Source: DATEDA01 sp963827595
GTDB lineage: Bacteria; Pseudomonadota; Gammaproteobacteria; Burkholderiales; SG8-39
Assembly: GCA_963827595.1 (NCBI GenBank)
Contig: CAWHBT010000013.1
Span: 310,001-374,000, forward strand
DNA length: 64,000 bases
Direction of reading: 5' to 3'
The notes beneath the pieces are model-generated. The model made no database searches, was not told the DNA's origin, and was given only the letters and a program-made list of their open reading frames with translations. Both the position numbers and the translations under genes were made by a program. This document shows positions 44,988 through 55,099 of the stretch, piece after piece; the stretch's first letter is position 1; each line of letters begins with the position of its first letter.

Positions 44988-46130
44988 TCAGCGGCTCTCG
45001 ATCGGCACATAGGCCCGCGGCGCGGGGCCGTCGTAGAGGGTGAGGGGCCGGATCAGGATGTTGTTCTCCAGCTGCTCGAGCACCTGCACCGTCCAGCCCG
45101 GGACGCGGCCGACCGCGAAGATCGGCACGAACAGGTCCGCGGCGATGCCGTTGAGGAAATAGACGGCCCCGGCGTAGAAGTCCACGTTCACGTTCACGCC
45201 GTGGCGCGCGTAGGGCTGCATCGCCGCCACGACCGCCTCGAGGATCTGGTACCACTTGGGCTCGCCCCGCTCGAGCGAGAGCGCCTTGACCCCGGCGCGC
45301 ATGTGCCGCGCGCGCGGGTCCTCGGCGCGGTAGACGCGATGGCCGAAGCCCATGACCGGCTCCTTGTTCGCGCGCTTGCGTTTCACGTACTCGGCGGCGT
45401 TCGCCGGGTCGCCGATCTCCTGCGCCATGCGCATCACGTTCTCGGCCGCGCCGCCGTGCGCGGGACCCGACAGCGCCGCGATCGCGGCGGTGATCGCGGC
45501 ATGCAGGTTCGCCTCGGTGCCGGCGACGACCCGCGCGGTGAAGGACGAGGCGTTCGAGCCGTGCTCGGCATGCAGGATCATGTCGGTGTCCATCAGCCGC
45601 GCGGCGTCGGCGCTCGGGGCCTTGCCCTTCAGCATGTAGAGGAAGTTCGCGGCGTGTCCGAGGGCGGGGTCGGGCGCCACCGGCTCGCGTCCGTTGCGGA
45701 TGTGCTCGTGCGCCGCGACGATCATCGGCACCTGCGAGGTCAGCCGAACCCCCTTGCGCAGCGTCGCCTCGGGCGAATTGTCGGCCACGTCCGGATCGAA
45801 CGCGGCAAGCGCCGACACGGCGGTGCGGAGCGCGTCCATCGGGTGGGCGTGCTTCACCGCGCGGATCACGTCGTAGACCGCCGCGGGGAGCTTGCGCGCC
45901 GCCTTCAGCTCGGCGTCGAACGCTTCGAGCTCGGCCCGCGCGGGGAGCTCGCCCTCGAGGAGCAGGCGGCACGTCTCCTCGAACGTCGACTGCTGCGCGA
46001 GCTCGTGGATCGAGTAGCCGCGGTAGCGGAGCTCGCCGGCGCGGCCGTCGATGAAGCAGACGCGCGAGCGGTCGAAATAGACGCTCTTCAGGCCGCGATG
46101 GATTCCGATCTGTTCGCCGTCCTCACCCAT
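44988..46130 (-). CDS. Citrate synthase (or 2-methylcitrate synthase)
   Basis: A 380-residue type I citrate synthase. Catalytic residues: His in HAEHGSNASSFTARVV, His in VMGFGHRVYRAEDPRARHM, and Asp in VNVDFYAGAVYFLNG. Short length and these motifs fit both citrate and 2-methylcitrate synthases, which cannot be separated here; no other methylcitrate-cycle gene is present. The ATG at 46128-46130 is preferred over the GTG upstream because the aaggagg site lies between them. Confidence 0.9.
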   Translation of the reverse strand: MGEDGEQIGIHRGLKSVYFDRSRVCFIDGRAGELRYRGYSIHELAQQSTFEETCRLLLEGELPARAELEAFDAELKAARKLPAAVYDVIRAVKHAHPMDALRTAVSALAAFDPDVADNSPEATLRKGVRLTSQVPMIVAAHEHIRNGREPVAPDPALGHAANFLYMLKGKAPSADAARLMDTDMILHAEHGSNASSFTARVVAGTEANLHAAITAAIAALSGPAHGGAAENVMRMAQEIGDPANAAEYVKRKRANKEPVMGFGHRVYRAEDPRARHMRAGVKALSLERGEPKWYQILEAVVAAMQPYARHGVNVNVDFYAGAVYFLNGIAADLFVPIFAVGRVPGWTVQVLEQLENNILIRPLTLYDGPAPRAYVPIESR

Positions 46131-46300
46131 CGTTCCCTCCTTCACTGCGCGACGGGCTCACCGCGCTCGAAGCGCTCGCCGGGGAAGCGGACCGCCGTTT
46201 CGCCCGCGCTGATCCGCGAGCATCTCTTCCAGCCTGCGAGCGCGCCGGTTTCAGTGTCCGTTCGCTCTTCTTCAGATGCTCGATCGCCATGCAGCACCCG

Positions 46301-47624
46301 CTATCTCGTGTAGAGCACCCCGGGGAGCCACAGCGCGAGCTGCGGGAAGACGATCACCAGCACGAGCCCGAGTAGCTGCAGCACCATGAACTGCATCATG
46401 CCCTTGTAGATGTCGGCGAGCTGCCATTGCGGCGCGACGCCCTTCAGGAAGTAAGCCGACAGCGCCACCGGCGGCGACAGCCAGGCGGTCTGCAGGTTCA
46501 CCGCGACCAGGATCGCGAACCAGGTGATGTCGAAGCCGAGCTGCTTCACCATGGGCAGGACGATCGGAATGAAGATCAGCACGATCGGCACCCACTCGAG
46601 CGGCCAGGCGAGCAGGAAGATCACCACCATGATGATCGCCAGGATCGCGAATCTGCGGCAGCTCCAGGCTGAGCAGCGCCTGGCTCATCACCTCGGGCGT
46701 GCCGAGGCGCGAGAATACGCCGCCGAAGAAATTCGACGCCGCGACGAGGAACAGGATCATGCAGGAGACTTCGAGCGTTTTCAGCACCGAGTTGTACAGC
46801 AGCTTCCAAGTGAGCTTCCGGTACATGATGGTGAGCAGCAGCGCGCCGACCGCGCCCAGGGCCGCGCCCTCGGTCGGCGTCGCCAGCCCGCTCATGATCG
46901 TGCCGAGCGACGCGAGAGAAGCACCGTGATCGGCACCATGCCCTTGAGGAACTCGACGAACAGCGCGCTTCTGGACGTGGCGTGCCGCGCCACGGGCAGC
47001 GCGGGGCCGAGCGAGGGATTCAGGTAGCAGCGCACCAGCGCATAGAGCGCGTAGATCCCCGCGAGCATCACTCCGGGGATCAGGGCGCCGGCGTACAGGT
47101 CGGTCACCGGGCACCCCGACCACCGGGCCCATGACGATCAGCATCACGCTCGGCGGGATGAGGATGCCGAGCGTCCCGCCGGCGGTGATGATCCCGGCCG
47201 ACATCCTGACGTCGTACTTCGAGCGATCCATGGCCTTGCGCGGCCATGATGCCGAGCAGCGTCACCGAGGCGCCGACGATGCCGCTCGCTGCGCCGAACA
47301 GGGTGGCGACAGAACATCGCCGAGAGGTACAGCGATCCGTTCACGCGCGCGAGTGCCAGCTCGGTCACGTAGAACAGGCGTTCCATCAGGCCCGCGCGCT
47401 CCAGCAGCAGGCCCATGAAGACGAACAGCGGCACCTGGGCGAGGGTCTGCTCCTTCATGGTGGCGAAGAACTGGAACACCATGAGGTGAAAAACGGTATC
47501 GCCGAAGCCGGCGTAGCCGAAGATGATGCCGAGGACGATCAGCGTGAAGGCGATGGGAAAGCCGGCGAAGATCGTGGCGAGCAGCGCCACGAGCATCCAG
47601 CCGCCGATCGCTCTCCGGGCTCAT
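46301..47624 (-). CDS. TRAP transporter large permease, DctM type (multiple frameshifts)
   Basis: About 440 residues of a 12-helix TRAP membrane subunit read in pieces: MLVALLATIFAGFPIAFTLI, YDVRMSAGIITAGGTLGILI followed by PPSVMLIVMG, TEGAALGAVGALLLTIMYRK, and DITWFAILVAVNLQTAWLSP followed by PVALSAYFLKG, ending LWLPGVLYTR. At least six frame changes are needed (near 47605, 47308, 47243, 47107, 46920, 46650), yet the order and content of the domain are complete. Its ATG overlaps the stop of the small permease (ATGA at 47621-47624), the usual dctQM arrangement. Probably intact in the living organism. Confidence 0.75.
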
Positions 47625-48210
47625 CGCGGCGGCTCCTCCACCGCGATGTCCTCGCTGAGGATCTCTTCGATCGACCGGTGCTTGCCCAGCCAGCTGCCCG
47701 GTCCGCAGCGCGTAAATGCACTTCAGGAACTCCGACACGCCCTGCAGCAGCAGCATCGCGGTGGCGATCGGGCAGCACGGCCTTGAGCGGATAGATGATC
47801 GGCATCCACGAGCTGCCGACCGATCTCTCCTCGCGCAGCCACGACTGCCAGGCGAACTCCGTGCCGATCCAGAGGAAAATCGCGATGCCGGGAAAGAACA
47901 GCAGCAGGTAGCACGCCGCATCGACCAGCGCCTGCACCTTGACCGGCCACTTCTGATAGAGGAAGTCGGTGCGGATGTGCGAGCCGCGATAGAGCGTGTA
48001 CGCGGCGCCCAGCATGAACATCGCGCCGTAGAGCATGTAGCTGAGGTCGAACGCCCACTGCGTCGGGCGCATCAGGTAGCGCACGCAGATCTCGTAGGTC
48101 ATCACGGCGATCAGCGGCAGGATCAGCCAGGCCGTGATGCGGCCCGACCACGCGCTGATCGCGTCGATGACCCGGATCGCGCGCTCGAGCTTTCCGGGGT
48201 GCGGTGCCAT
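47621..48210 (-). CDS. TRAP transporter small permease, DctQ type (frameshifted near the end)
   Basis: About 195 residues with four membrane helices: ITAWLILPLIAVMTYEICVR, LSYMLYGAMFMLGAAYTLYR, HIRTDFLYQKWPVKVQALVD and a last helix that is visible only after a shift near 47775 (ATAMLLLQGVSEFLKCIYAL). A second shift near 47697 gives the tail HRSIEEILSEDIAVEEPPR. The ATG at 48210 is preferred over an upstream TTG. It couples to the large permease by an ATGA overlap and is separated from the binding protein by a strong terminator hairpin. Confidence 0.8.
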
Positions 48211-48221
48211 CGGCTTGGTCC

Positions 48222-48252
48222 CCAAAAAACAGGCGGCCGGTCGGCCGCCTGT
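48222..48252 (-). terminator. Rho-independent terminator between dctP-like and dctQ-like genes
   Basis: A perfect 24-bp palindrome (arms ACAGGCGGCCG / CGGCCGCCTGT) is followed on the minus strand by six T. It sits 23 bp after the binding-protein stop and just before the small permease, so it should reduce permease transcription relative to the binding protein. Confidence 0.85.
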
Positions 48253-48274
48253 GTCGGACGCTGCAGCGCCGGCG

Positions 48275-49384
48275 TTACTTGGTGGCGCCCTTCAAGTAAG
48301 AGTCGGCCACCGACGTGTTCAGCTTCTGGATGCTCACCCAGTACGGCACGACGTCTTTCGCGAACGCCGCCTGCGAGTCGAGCACCTTCTTGAAGAACGC
48401 GTTCTTCGCCGCGTTCTCCTCCATCACCTTCTTCGCCGCCGCCATGAAGGCCGGGAAGTAGTCGGGCGGCGTTTCCATCACCTGCACGCCGTGCTTCGTC
48501 TTGAGCTCGATGAGGGCGAGCGCATTGGCGCGAATGCGGTACGCGGTGGACTCCATCAGCGACGCGAGCGCCGCGCCTTCGAAGATCGCCTGCACGTCCT
48601 TCGGCAGCTTGTTCCAGAAGTTCTTGTTGATGTAGATATCGGCGTTCACCGTGTTCTGGTGCAGGCCCTGCAGGTAGTAGTACTTGAACGCGCGCTGGAA
48701 GCCGTAGGCGAGATCTGTCACCGGGCAGCACCATTCGGCCGCATCGAGCACGCCGCGCTCGGCCGCGGGGATGATCTCGGCGCCGGGCAGCGCGATCGCC
48801 GTCACGCCCATCTCCTTGTAGATCGCGCCGGGGATCCCGGGCGGGGTCCGGAAGCGCCGTTTCTGCAGGTCGGCCACGCTGTTGATCGGCTGCTTGAACC
48901 AGCCGAGCGCCTCGGGGCCGACCGGCTGCACTATGAAGCCCACGACGTTCACCTTGAGATGGTCGTCGAAGAGCTCGCGGTAGAGCTCCTTGCCGCCGCC
49001 TTCGAGGTACCAGGACACCCATGCCATCTGGTCCATGCCGAGCCCGGAGCCGCCCGAGGGGGAACCGAAGAGCATCGCCGCAGGGTGCTTGCCCGACCAG
49101 TAATGCGTCCACGCGAAGCCCGATTCCACCAGACCCTTATCGACCGCATCGAGAATCTCGAACGCACCGACCACCGCCCCGTCGGGCAGCACCTCGACCT
49201 TGAGCCGGCCGCCGGTCATGCTGTCCACGCGCTGCGAGAACTTCTGCAGCATCTTGAACTCGTCGGCGGCCGCCGGCACCGCCGTCTGCAGCCGCATCCT
49301 GAACGACTGCTGCGCCGACGCATCGCTCGGGGCGAGCCCGAGCGCCGCGATGGCGAAGCCGCAAACCGCCAGAAATCGCTTCAT
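48275..49384 (-). CDS. TRAP transporter binding protein, DctP type
   Basis: A 369-residue periplasmic protein with signal peptide MKRFLAVCGFAIAALGLAPS up to DASAQ. DctP fold elements: MLQKFSQRVDSMTGGRLKVE, VQPVGPEALGWFKQPINSVA and KRRFRTPPGIPGAIYKEMG (holds the carboxylate-binding Arg). It is of the large DctP subgroup often linked to mono- or 2-oxocarboxylates. First gene of the TRAP operon and separated from dctQM by a terminator. Confidence 0.92.
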   Translation of the reverse strand: MKRFLAVCGFAIAALGLAPSDASAQQSFRMRLQTAVPAAADEFKMLQKFSQRVDSMTGGRLKVEVLPDGAVVGAFEILDAVDKGLVESGFAWTHYWSGKHPAAMLFGSPSGGSGLGMDQMAWVSWYLEGGGKELYRELFDDHLKVNVVGFIVQPVGPEALGWFKQPINSVADLQKRRFRTPPGIPGAIYKEMGVTAIALPGAEIIPAAERGVLDAAEWCCPVTDLAYGFQRAFKYYYLQGLHQNTVNADIYINKNFWNKLPKDVQAIFEGAALASLMESTAYRIRANALALIELKTKHGVQVMETPPDYFPAFMAAAKKVMEENAAKNAFFKKVLDSQAAFAKDVVPYWVSIQKLNTSVADSYLKGATK

Positions 49385-49497
49385 GGTTTTTCCTCCTGGG
49401 TGAAGTGCGCGGCTAGCATACCGGAAGCCGCAGCGGGCAAGGATTAGATTTGCGGGTTTGCCGAACGCGGCGTTCCAGATTCCGAGAGACTGCGCAG

Positions 49498-51057
49498 ATG
49501 GCTCCGCTGCAGGTCGACTACATCGTCGTAGGTGCCGGCTCCGCCGGCTGCGTGCTCGCGAACCGGCTGTCCGCGAACGGCCGGCATCGCGTGCTGCTGC
49601 TCGAAGCCGGGCCGCGCGACCGCTCGCTCTGGATCCACCTCCCGATCGGCTACGGCAAGACCATGTTCCACCCGGTCTACAACTGGGGCTTCTACACCGA
49701 CCCGGAGCCGCACCTGAACGACCGCCGCGTGTACTGGCCGCGCGGGCGCGGGCTGGGGGGCTCGTCGTCGATCAACGGGCTCATCTACGTGCGCGGGCAG
49801 CCCGAGGACTACGACCGCTGGGAGGCGCTCGGCAACCCGGGGTGGGGCTGGCAGGACGTGCTGCGGTACTTCCAGCGAAGCGAGACGTCGTGCTCGGACA
49901 TCGGCGAAAAGCACGAGCTCATCGAGGCAATCATCCGCGCTGCGAACGACCTCGGCATTCCCACCACTCATGATTTCAACAGCGGGCGCCAGGAAGGGGT
50001 CGGCTACTACCAGCTCTTCACGAAGAACGGCTGGCGCTCGAGCAGCGCCACGGCTTACTTGCGACCGGCCGAACGCCGGTCGAATCTGCGGGTCGAGACC
50101 AACGCGCACGCGACGAGGATTGCGTTCGAAGGAACCCGCGCCGTGGGCGTGCGCTATCGGCAGCACGGCGTCGAGAAGGAGGCGCGCGCCGCGCGCGAGG
50201 TCATCCTGAGCGCAGGTGCGCTCCAGAGCCCGCAACTGCTGCAGCTCTCGGGCGTCGGGCCCGGCGACCTACTGCAATCGTTCGGCATTCCGGTCGTGAA
50301 GGACCTCCCCGGTGTCGGCGAGAACCTGCAGGACCACCTGCAACTGCGAGTCATGTACAAGTGCACGAAGCCGATCACGACCAACGATGACCTCGCGAGC
50401 CTCTGGCGCCGCTGCGCGATCGGGCTGAAGTGGCTTCTGAAGCGCACCGGGCCGCTCGCGGTCGGCATCAACCAGGGCGGGCTGTTCACGCGCGTGCTGC
50501 CGGAGTCGAAAACCCCGGACGTGCAGTTTCACTTCGCGACGCTGTCGGCGGATCTCGCCGGAGCGAAGCCGCACCCGTGGCCGGGCTTCACGATGTCGGT
50601 GTGCCAGCTGCGGCCGGAGTCGCGGGGCACGGTGCGCATCCGTTCACCCGATCCCTTCGAGCCGCCCTCGATGCGGGCGAACTATCTGGCGACCGAGCTG
50701 GATCGGCGTTGTGCTGTAGCGGGCGTGAAGTTGGCGCGCACGCTCGCCGCGACGGACGCGCTACGGCCCTACGTCGCCGAGGAATACCGTCCGGGCGAGC
50801 AGGCGCGCAGCGACGATGATCTGCTCGAGTTCGCGCGCAACCACGGCGCGACCATCTTCCACCCGTCGGGCACCTGCAAGATGGGTCACGACGCGATGGC
50901 GGTCGTGGACGAGCGGCTGCGGGTGCGCGGTCTCGCCGGCCTACGGGTCGTGGACTGCTCGATCATGCCGGCGCTCACCTCGGGCAACACGCACGCGCCC
51001 GCGGTGATGATCGCCGAGAAGGCTTCAGACCTTATCCTCGAAGAGGACTCTCACTAG
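49498..51057 (+). CDS. GMC-family FAD oxidoreductase (choline dehydrogenase-like)
   Basis: A 519-residue flavoprotein alcohol dehydrogenase/oxidase. The FAD-binding start is DYIVVGAGSAGCVLANRLS, with WPRGRGLGGSSSINGLIYVR, the second GMC signature GALQSPQLLQLSGVGP and the catalytic C-terminus NHGATIFHPSGTCKMG and TSGNTHAPAVMIAEKAS. Between RYFQRSETS and CSDIGEKHELIEA the usual ~20-residue 'GADG-PL-V' loop is missing, an apparent in-frame deletion near 49890. It is convergent with nothing and divergent from the TRAP operon by 113 bp. Confidence 0.9.
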   Translation: MAPLQVDYIVVGAGSAGCVLANRLSANGRHRVLLLEAGPRDRSLWIHLPIGYGKTMFHPVYNWGFYTDPEPHLNDRRVYWPRGRGLGGSSSINGLIYVRGQPEDYDRWEALGNPGWGWQDVLRYFQRSETSCSDIGEKHELIEAIIRAANDLGIPTTHDFNSGRQEGVGYYQLFTKNGWRSSSATAYLRPAERRSNLRVETNAHATRIAFEGTRAVGVRYRQHGVEKEARAAREVILSAGALQSPQLLQLSGVGPGDLLQSFGIPVVKDLPGVGENLQDHLQLRVMYKCTKPITTNDDLASLWRRCAIGLKWLLKRTGPLAVGINQGGLFTRVLPESKTPDVQFHFATLSADLAGAKPHPWPGFTMSVCQLRPESRGTVRIRSPDPFEPPSMRANYLATELDRRCAVAGVKLARTLAATDALRPYVAEEYRPGEQARSDDDLLEFARNHGATIFHPSGTCKMGHDAMAVVDERLRVRGLAGLRVVDCSIMPALTSGNTHAPAVMIAEKASDLILEEDSH

Positions 51058-51156
51058 AGAGCTCGGACTTCGCTGCAACGCTTTCGTGGCTGCTTTCGAC
51101 CCGAAGCGGAAGGTCAGGACTGCCGAGAGCGGACGCACGAAATCGAGGGAGCAGAC

Positions 51157-51247
51157 GTTGAACGCCCGCGCTCAGGGGCGCGCGCAGACTAAGCCAGCAA
51201 AGCACGAGGCTGCTGTCCCCCGCGTCCCCTGCAGCGCGTTGTTATGC
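51157..51247 (+). other. attC-like imperfect hairpin
   Basis: Left arm GCGCTCAGGGGCGCG (51168-51182) pairs over all 15 bases with the right arm 51221-51237 if two bases, T51225 and C51232, are left unpaired. Two extrahelical bases on one arm, a 38-base variable centre and the flanking GTTGAAC (51157) and GTTATGC (51241) boxes mimic an integron attC site (R''-L''...L'-R'). Each box differs from the consensus (RYYYAAC / GTTRRRY) at one position. No intI gene is in the window. The remainder of the 202-bp gap 51058-51259 shows nothing else. Confidence 0.35.
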
Positions 51248-51259
51248 GACGGAATAACG

Positions 51260-52912
<1,653 letters not shown>

Positions 52913-52949
52913 TGCTTGGAACTCCTTGAGTTTGCGTTGACGCGCGCGC

Positions 52950-53237
52950 TTAAGCGACCACGCCCATGATGTCTTCCTCGCGCATCACGAGGTATTCGGT
53001 GCCTTCGATCTTCACCGACGAGCCGGAGTACTTGCCGAACAGGATCCGGTCGCCGACCTTGACATCGAGGGGCTCGCGCTTGCCCTCGTCGTTCCGCTTG
53101 CCCGGGCCGACGGCGATGACCTCGCCCTGGTCGGGCTTCTCGGCCACGTTGTCGGGGATGACGATCCCGCCGGCGCTCTTGCGCTCCTCGTCCAGGCGCT
53201 TGACGATGACGCGATCATGCAAAGGACGGATTTTCAT
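52950..53237 (-). CDS. groES: 10 kDa co-chaperonin GroES
   Basis: A 95-residue lid protein for GroEL. It begins MKIRPLHDRVIVKRLDEERK, includes the mobile loop SAGGIVIPDNVAEKP and ends REEDIMGVVA. The ATG at 53235-53237 is chosen over an in-frame upstream start because an aggagaac-type ribosome-binding site lies directly before it. First gene of the operon. Confidence 0.98.
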   Translation of the reverse strand: MKIRPLHDRVIVKRLDEERKSAGGIVIPDNVAEKPDQGEVIAVGPGKRNDEGKREPLDVKVGDRILFGKYSGSSVKIEGTEYLVMREEDIMGVVA

Positions 53238-53320
53238 GAAGTTCTCCTCCATCTACGATGTTGCGACCGCTCACCGACCGGTAGGCGTGCCCGCGGATCA
53301 GGGTTAGGGACCAAGCGCTA

Positions 53321-53347
53321 TTAGCGCTCAGCCATATCGAGTGCTAA
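53321..53347. promoter_or_regulatory. CIRCE operator of groESL (HrcA site)
   Basis: TTAGCGCTC - nine bases - GAGTGCTAA, the 9-N9-9 inverted repeat of CIRCE with a single change (A to G at position 6 of the left arm). It lies 84 bp before the groES start and just downstream of the promoter, so HrcA binding would block transcription until heat shock. Confidence 0.93.
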
Positions 53348-53373
53348 TTTAGGCCGAAACTACCTGTTTTCAA
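53346..53373 (-). promoter_or_regulatory. Sigma-70 promoter of groESL
   Basis: On the minus strand TTGAAA (53373-53368), a 16-base spacer, then TAAATT (53351-53346), running directly into the CIRCE element. The -35 box overlaps the end of the degraded ABC-ATPase gene. No sigma-32 type promoter was seen. Confidence 0.6.
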
Positions 53374-53960
53374 GAGGGGAAATGCGAAAATCGCTGGCGG
53401 GCCGGACTCCGCCTGTACTACCCCCGAGATAGGCGCGTTCGAACGCGCCCGCCGCGGCGATCTCGGCCACGGCACCGGCGGCAACGATCTGCCCGACTCG
53501 ATCACGTAGGCGCGGTCGGAGAGCGTGAGGGCGAGGCCGCCATCTGGTCGACGAGGAGGCTCATCGCCTGCTCGCTCTGCAGCCGGTCGAGGGCGGCGAA
53601 GAGATCGGTGACCACCGCGGGGGCGAGGCCGAGCGACGGCTCGTCGAGCAGCAGCAACCGTGGCTTGGCCATCAGCCCGCGCGCGAGCGCGAGCATCTGC
53701 TGCTCGCCGCCGGAGAGGAGCCCCGCGCGGCTGTGCAGGCGCTTCCGCAGCCGCGGGAAGTGCGCGACTACACGGGCGTGATGTTGCCGCAAGGACAAAG
53801 ACAACCCGCGCAACTCTCGCAGATGGTGCTCGTAGTCGCGGCGAAGCGTCCCGAAGCGGTCCCCAACGGCGACGTCGAGCAGCCGGCCACGCGAGAGCGG
53901 AAACCGCTCGTAGACCCGTCGGGTCGCCTGAAAGGCGTTCAAGCCGCCCCGGCGGTCTGC
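53360..53960 (-). pseudogene. Degraded LivF-type ABC-ATPase
   Basis: The C-terminal half of a branched-chain amino-acid transporter ATPase: HSRAGLLSGGEQQMLALARG, AKPRLLLLDEPSLGLAPAVV and TDLFAALDRLQSEQAMSLL, then after a frameshift near 53535 LTLSDRAYVIESG and a tail ending ISPLENR at 53360. Walker A is absent and the upstream part (53740-53960) is only vaguely similar. No partner genes of a Liv transporter are nearby. A true relic, not just a sequencing problem, because the N-terminal half is missing. Confidence 0.7.
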
Positions 53961-53984
53961 GCGCCGTCCCAAACACGGTCCGAA

Positions 53985-54140
53985 GCGCGGCAACCTCGTA
54001 AGTCGCGCCCGGCCGGGCACCGAGCAGACGCGCCAGGAGCCGAAACAGATGAAGGTTGGATGATGGCCGGCGTGTAGTGCTCGGCTTCGAGCCACCTGGA
54101 GAACTCAGCCAGGCTCGCGTAGGCGGTGACAAGGCAGTCA
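53985..54140 (-). pseudogene. Possible tyrosine-recombinase N-terminal fragment
   Basis: Two adjoining frames read YASLAEFSRWLEAEHYTPAI and NLHLFRLLARLLGARPGATY, continuing EVAALRTVFG. Together they resemble the SAM-like core-binding domain at the start of tyrosine recombinases/integrases. The shift lies near 54053. No catalytic domain follows; the LivF debris begins instead. The similarity is from memory of the family, so confidence is low. Confidence 0.35.
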
Positions 54141-54163
54141 TGAACTCGCTACAAAGGCAACGG

Positions 54164-55027
54164 TCACCCCTCCACAGTGCGGAAATGCAGCGGATCTCTG
54201 AGATTCTGCAATTCCCGGTAGTAGTAGAGCGGCGTAGGCCGCTTTCCCCTGAACCTCAACTGTTTTAGAAAGTCGATTTCCTCCTGAGTGACATTGCCAC
54301 TGAGTGAGGCATCCTTAAGGAATGCGTTGAGCCCCGGCTCGCCCCCGAAAGGCTGGTCGGGTTCCCTTTCAACAAACTCAAATCGCCGCGAGTGCCCTGG
54401 AGCGAGTCTTCGGTTAAGCACAATTTCCATGCCGAAGGCCGAGAGGTCGATATCCCAGGAGTCGATGAGCGGATCCAGGAAGGAAACGCAGTTCTCCACT
54501 GACAGGTGGAAGACGTCTGTATCCAGAAACTCGAGAATCATGACTCGCATCTGCTTATAGCTTCGGCCACTGAGTCGGGCGACCGAGTGGAGCCATTTCT
54601 CGCTCCGCAATTCCTCTCTGGCAACTCGCTTGACCACGTCCAGAAGCTTTTGTGTGACGAGGCGCTCGAGTTCACCAAAGGGCTGCTTCTCGAAAATCGC
54701 TCGTACCTCTTGCTGTTTCTCCGGCCTGCACTTGCGGAGAACCAACTCTCGCGCTTCGTGAAACAAAGGCGCCGGCGGGTCCTCGAAATCTCTCTTCAAC
54801 TCTTCCCTGCGCTGGAGCTCAGCCAGCTTTGCGAGCTTGCCGCTCGACAGCTTGAGAAACTTGCCCATCCTCTCGTAGATGTCTGTTCGATCGGGCGCGG
54901 GGGGCAGTTTCTTCCGAGTCAGCAGCTGAGAGATGTAGGACTCGGTGACTTCGGCGGCGGCCGCCAACTCCTTCTGCTCGAACCCCAATTGTTCCAGCCG
55001 TTCCTTGATGACCAAACAAACATCCAC
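54164..55027 (-). CDS. XRE-type transcriptional regulator with unknown C-terminal domain
   Basis: A 287-residue protein. Residues about 5-65 form a Cro/C1-type helix-turn-helix (IKERLEQLGFEQKELAAAAE then VTESYISQLLTRKKL). The other ~220 residues are a charged, mostly helical domain I do not recognise, ending PTPLYYYRELQNLRDPLHFR. The start is GTG at 55027 behind a gggaggcc site. Base composition is visibly lower in GC than the surroundings, a sign of transfer. It is divergent from the ABM/lipoprotein/Hsp20 operon, and a palindrome midway is its likely operator. Confidence 0.85.
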   Translation of the reverse strand: MDVCLVIKERLEQLGFEQKELAAAAEVTESYISQLLTRKKLPPAPDRTDIYERMGKFLKLSSGKLAKLAELQRREELKRDFEDPPAPLFHEARELVLRKCRPEKQQEVRAIFEKQPFGELERLVTQKLLDVVKRVAREELRSEKWLHSVARLSGRSYKQMRVMILEFLDTDVFHLSVENCVSFLDPLIDSWDIDLSAFGMEIVLNRRLAPGHSRRFEFVEREPDQPFGGEPGLNAFLKDASLSGNVTQEEIDFLKQLRFRGKRPTPLYYYRELQNLRDPLHFRTVEG

Positions 55028-55085
55028 CGGAGGCCTCCCGTAATTAACCGAGATAGATTAAGGATCGCAGATATTCTAGTTCAAG

Positions 55086-55099
55086 GCTTGACATGTCAA
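55086..55099. promoter_or_regulatory. 14-bp palindrome with back-to-back TTGACA
   Basis: CTTGACATGTCAAG is a perfect palindrome. It contains TTGACA on the plus strand (55087-55092) and again on the minus strand (55098-55093), so a repressor here would cover the -35 region of both divergent genes. Located 58 bp from the XRE start and 108 bp from the ABM start. Confidence 0.6.

Noticed and set aside
46142..46290. Possible small gene between the TRAP large permease and citrate synthase (MAIEHLKKSERT... ISAGETAVRFPGERFERGEP)
   Set aside because: Pieces in three frames would have to be joined by two indels in 150 bp and no family is recognised; too weak to call.
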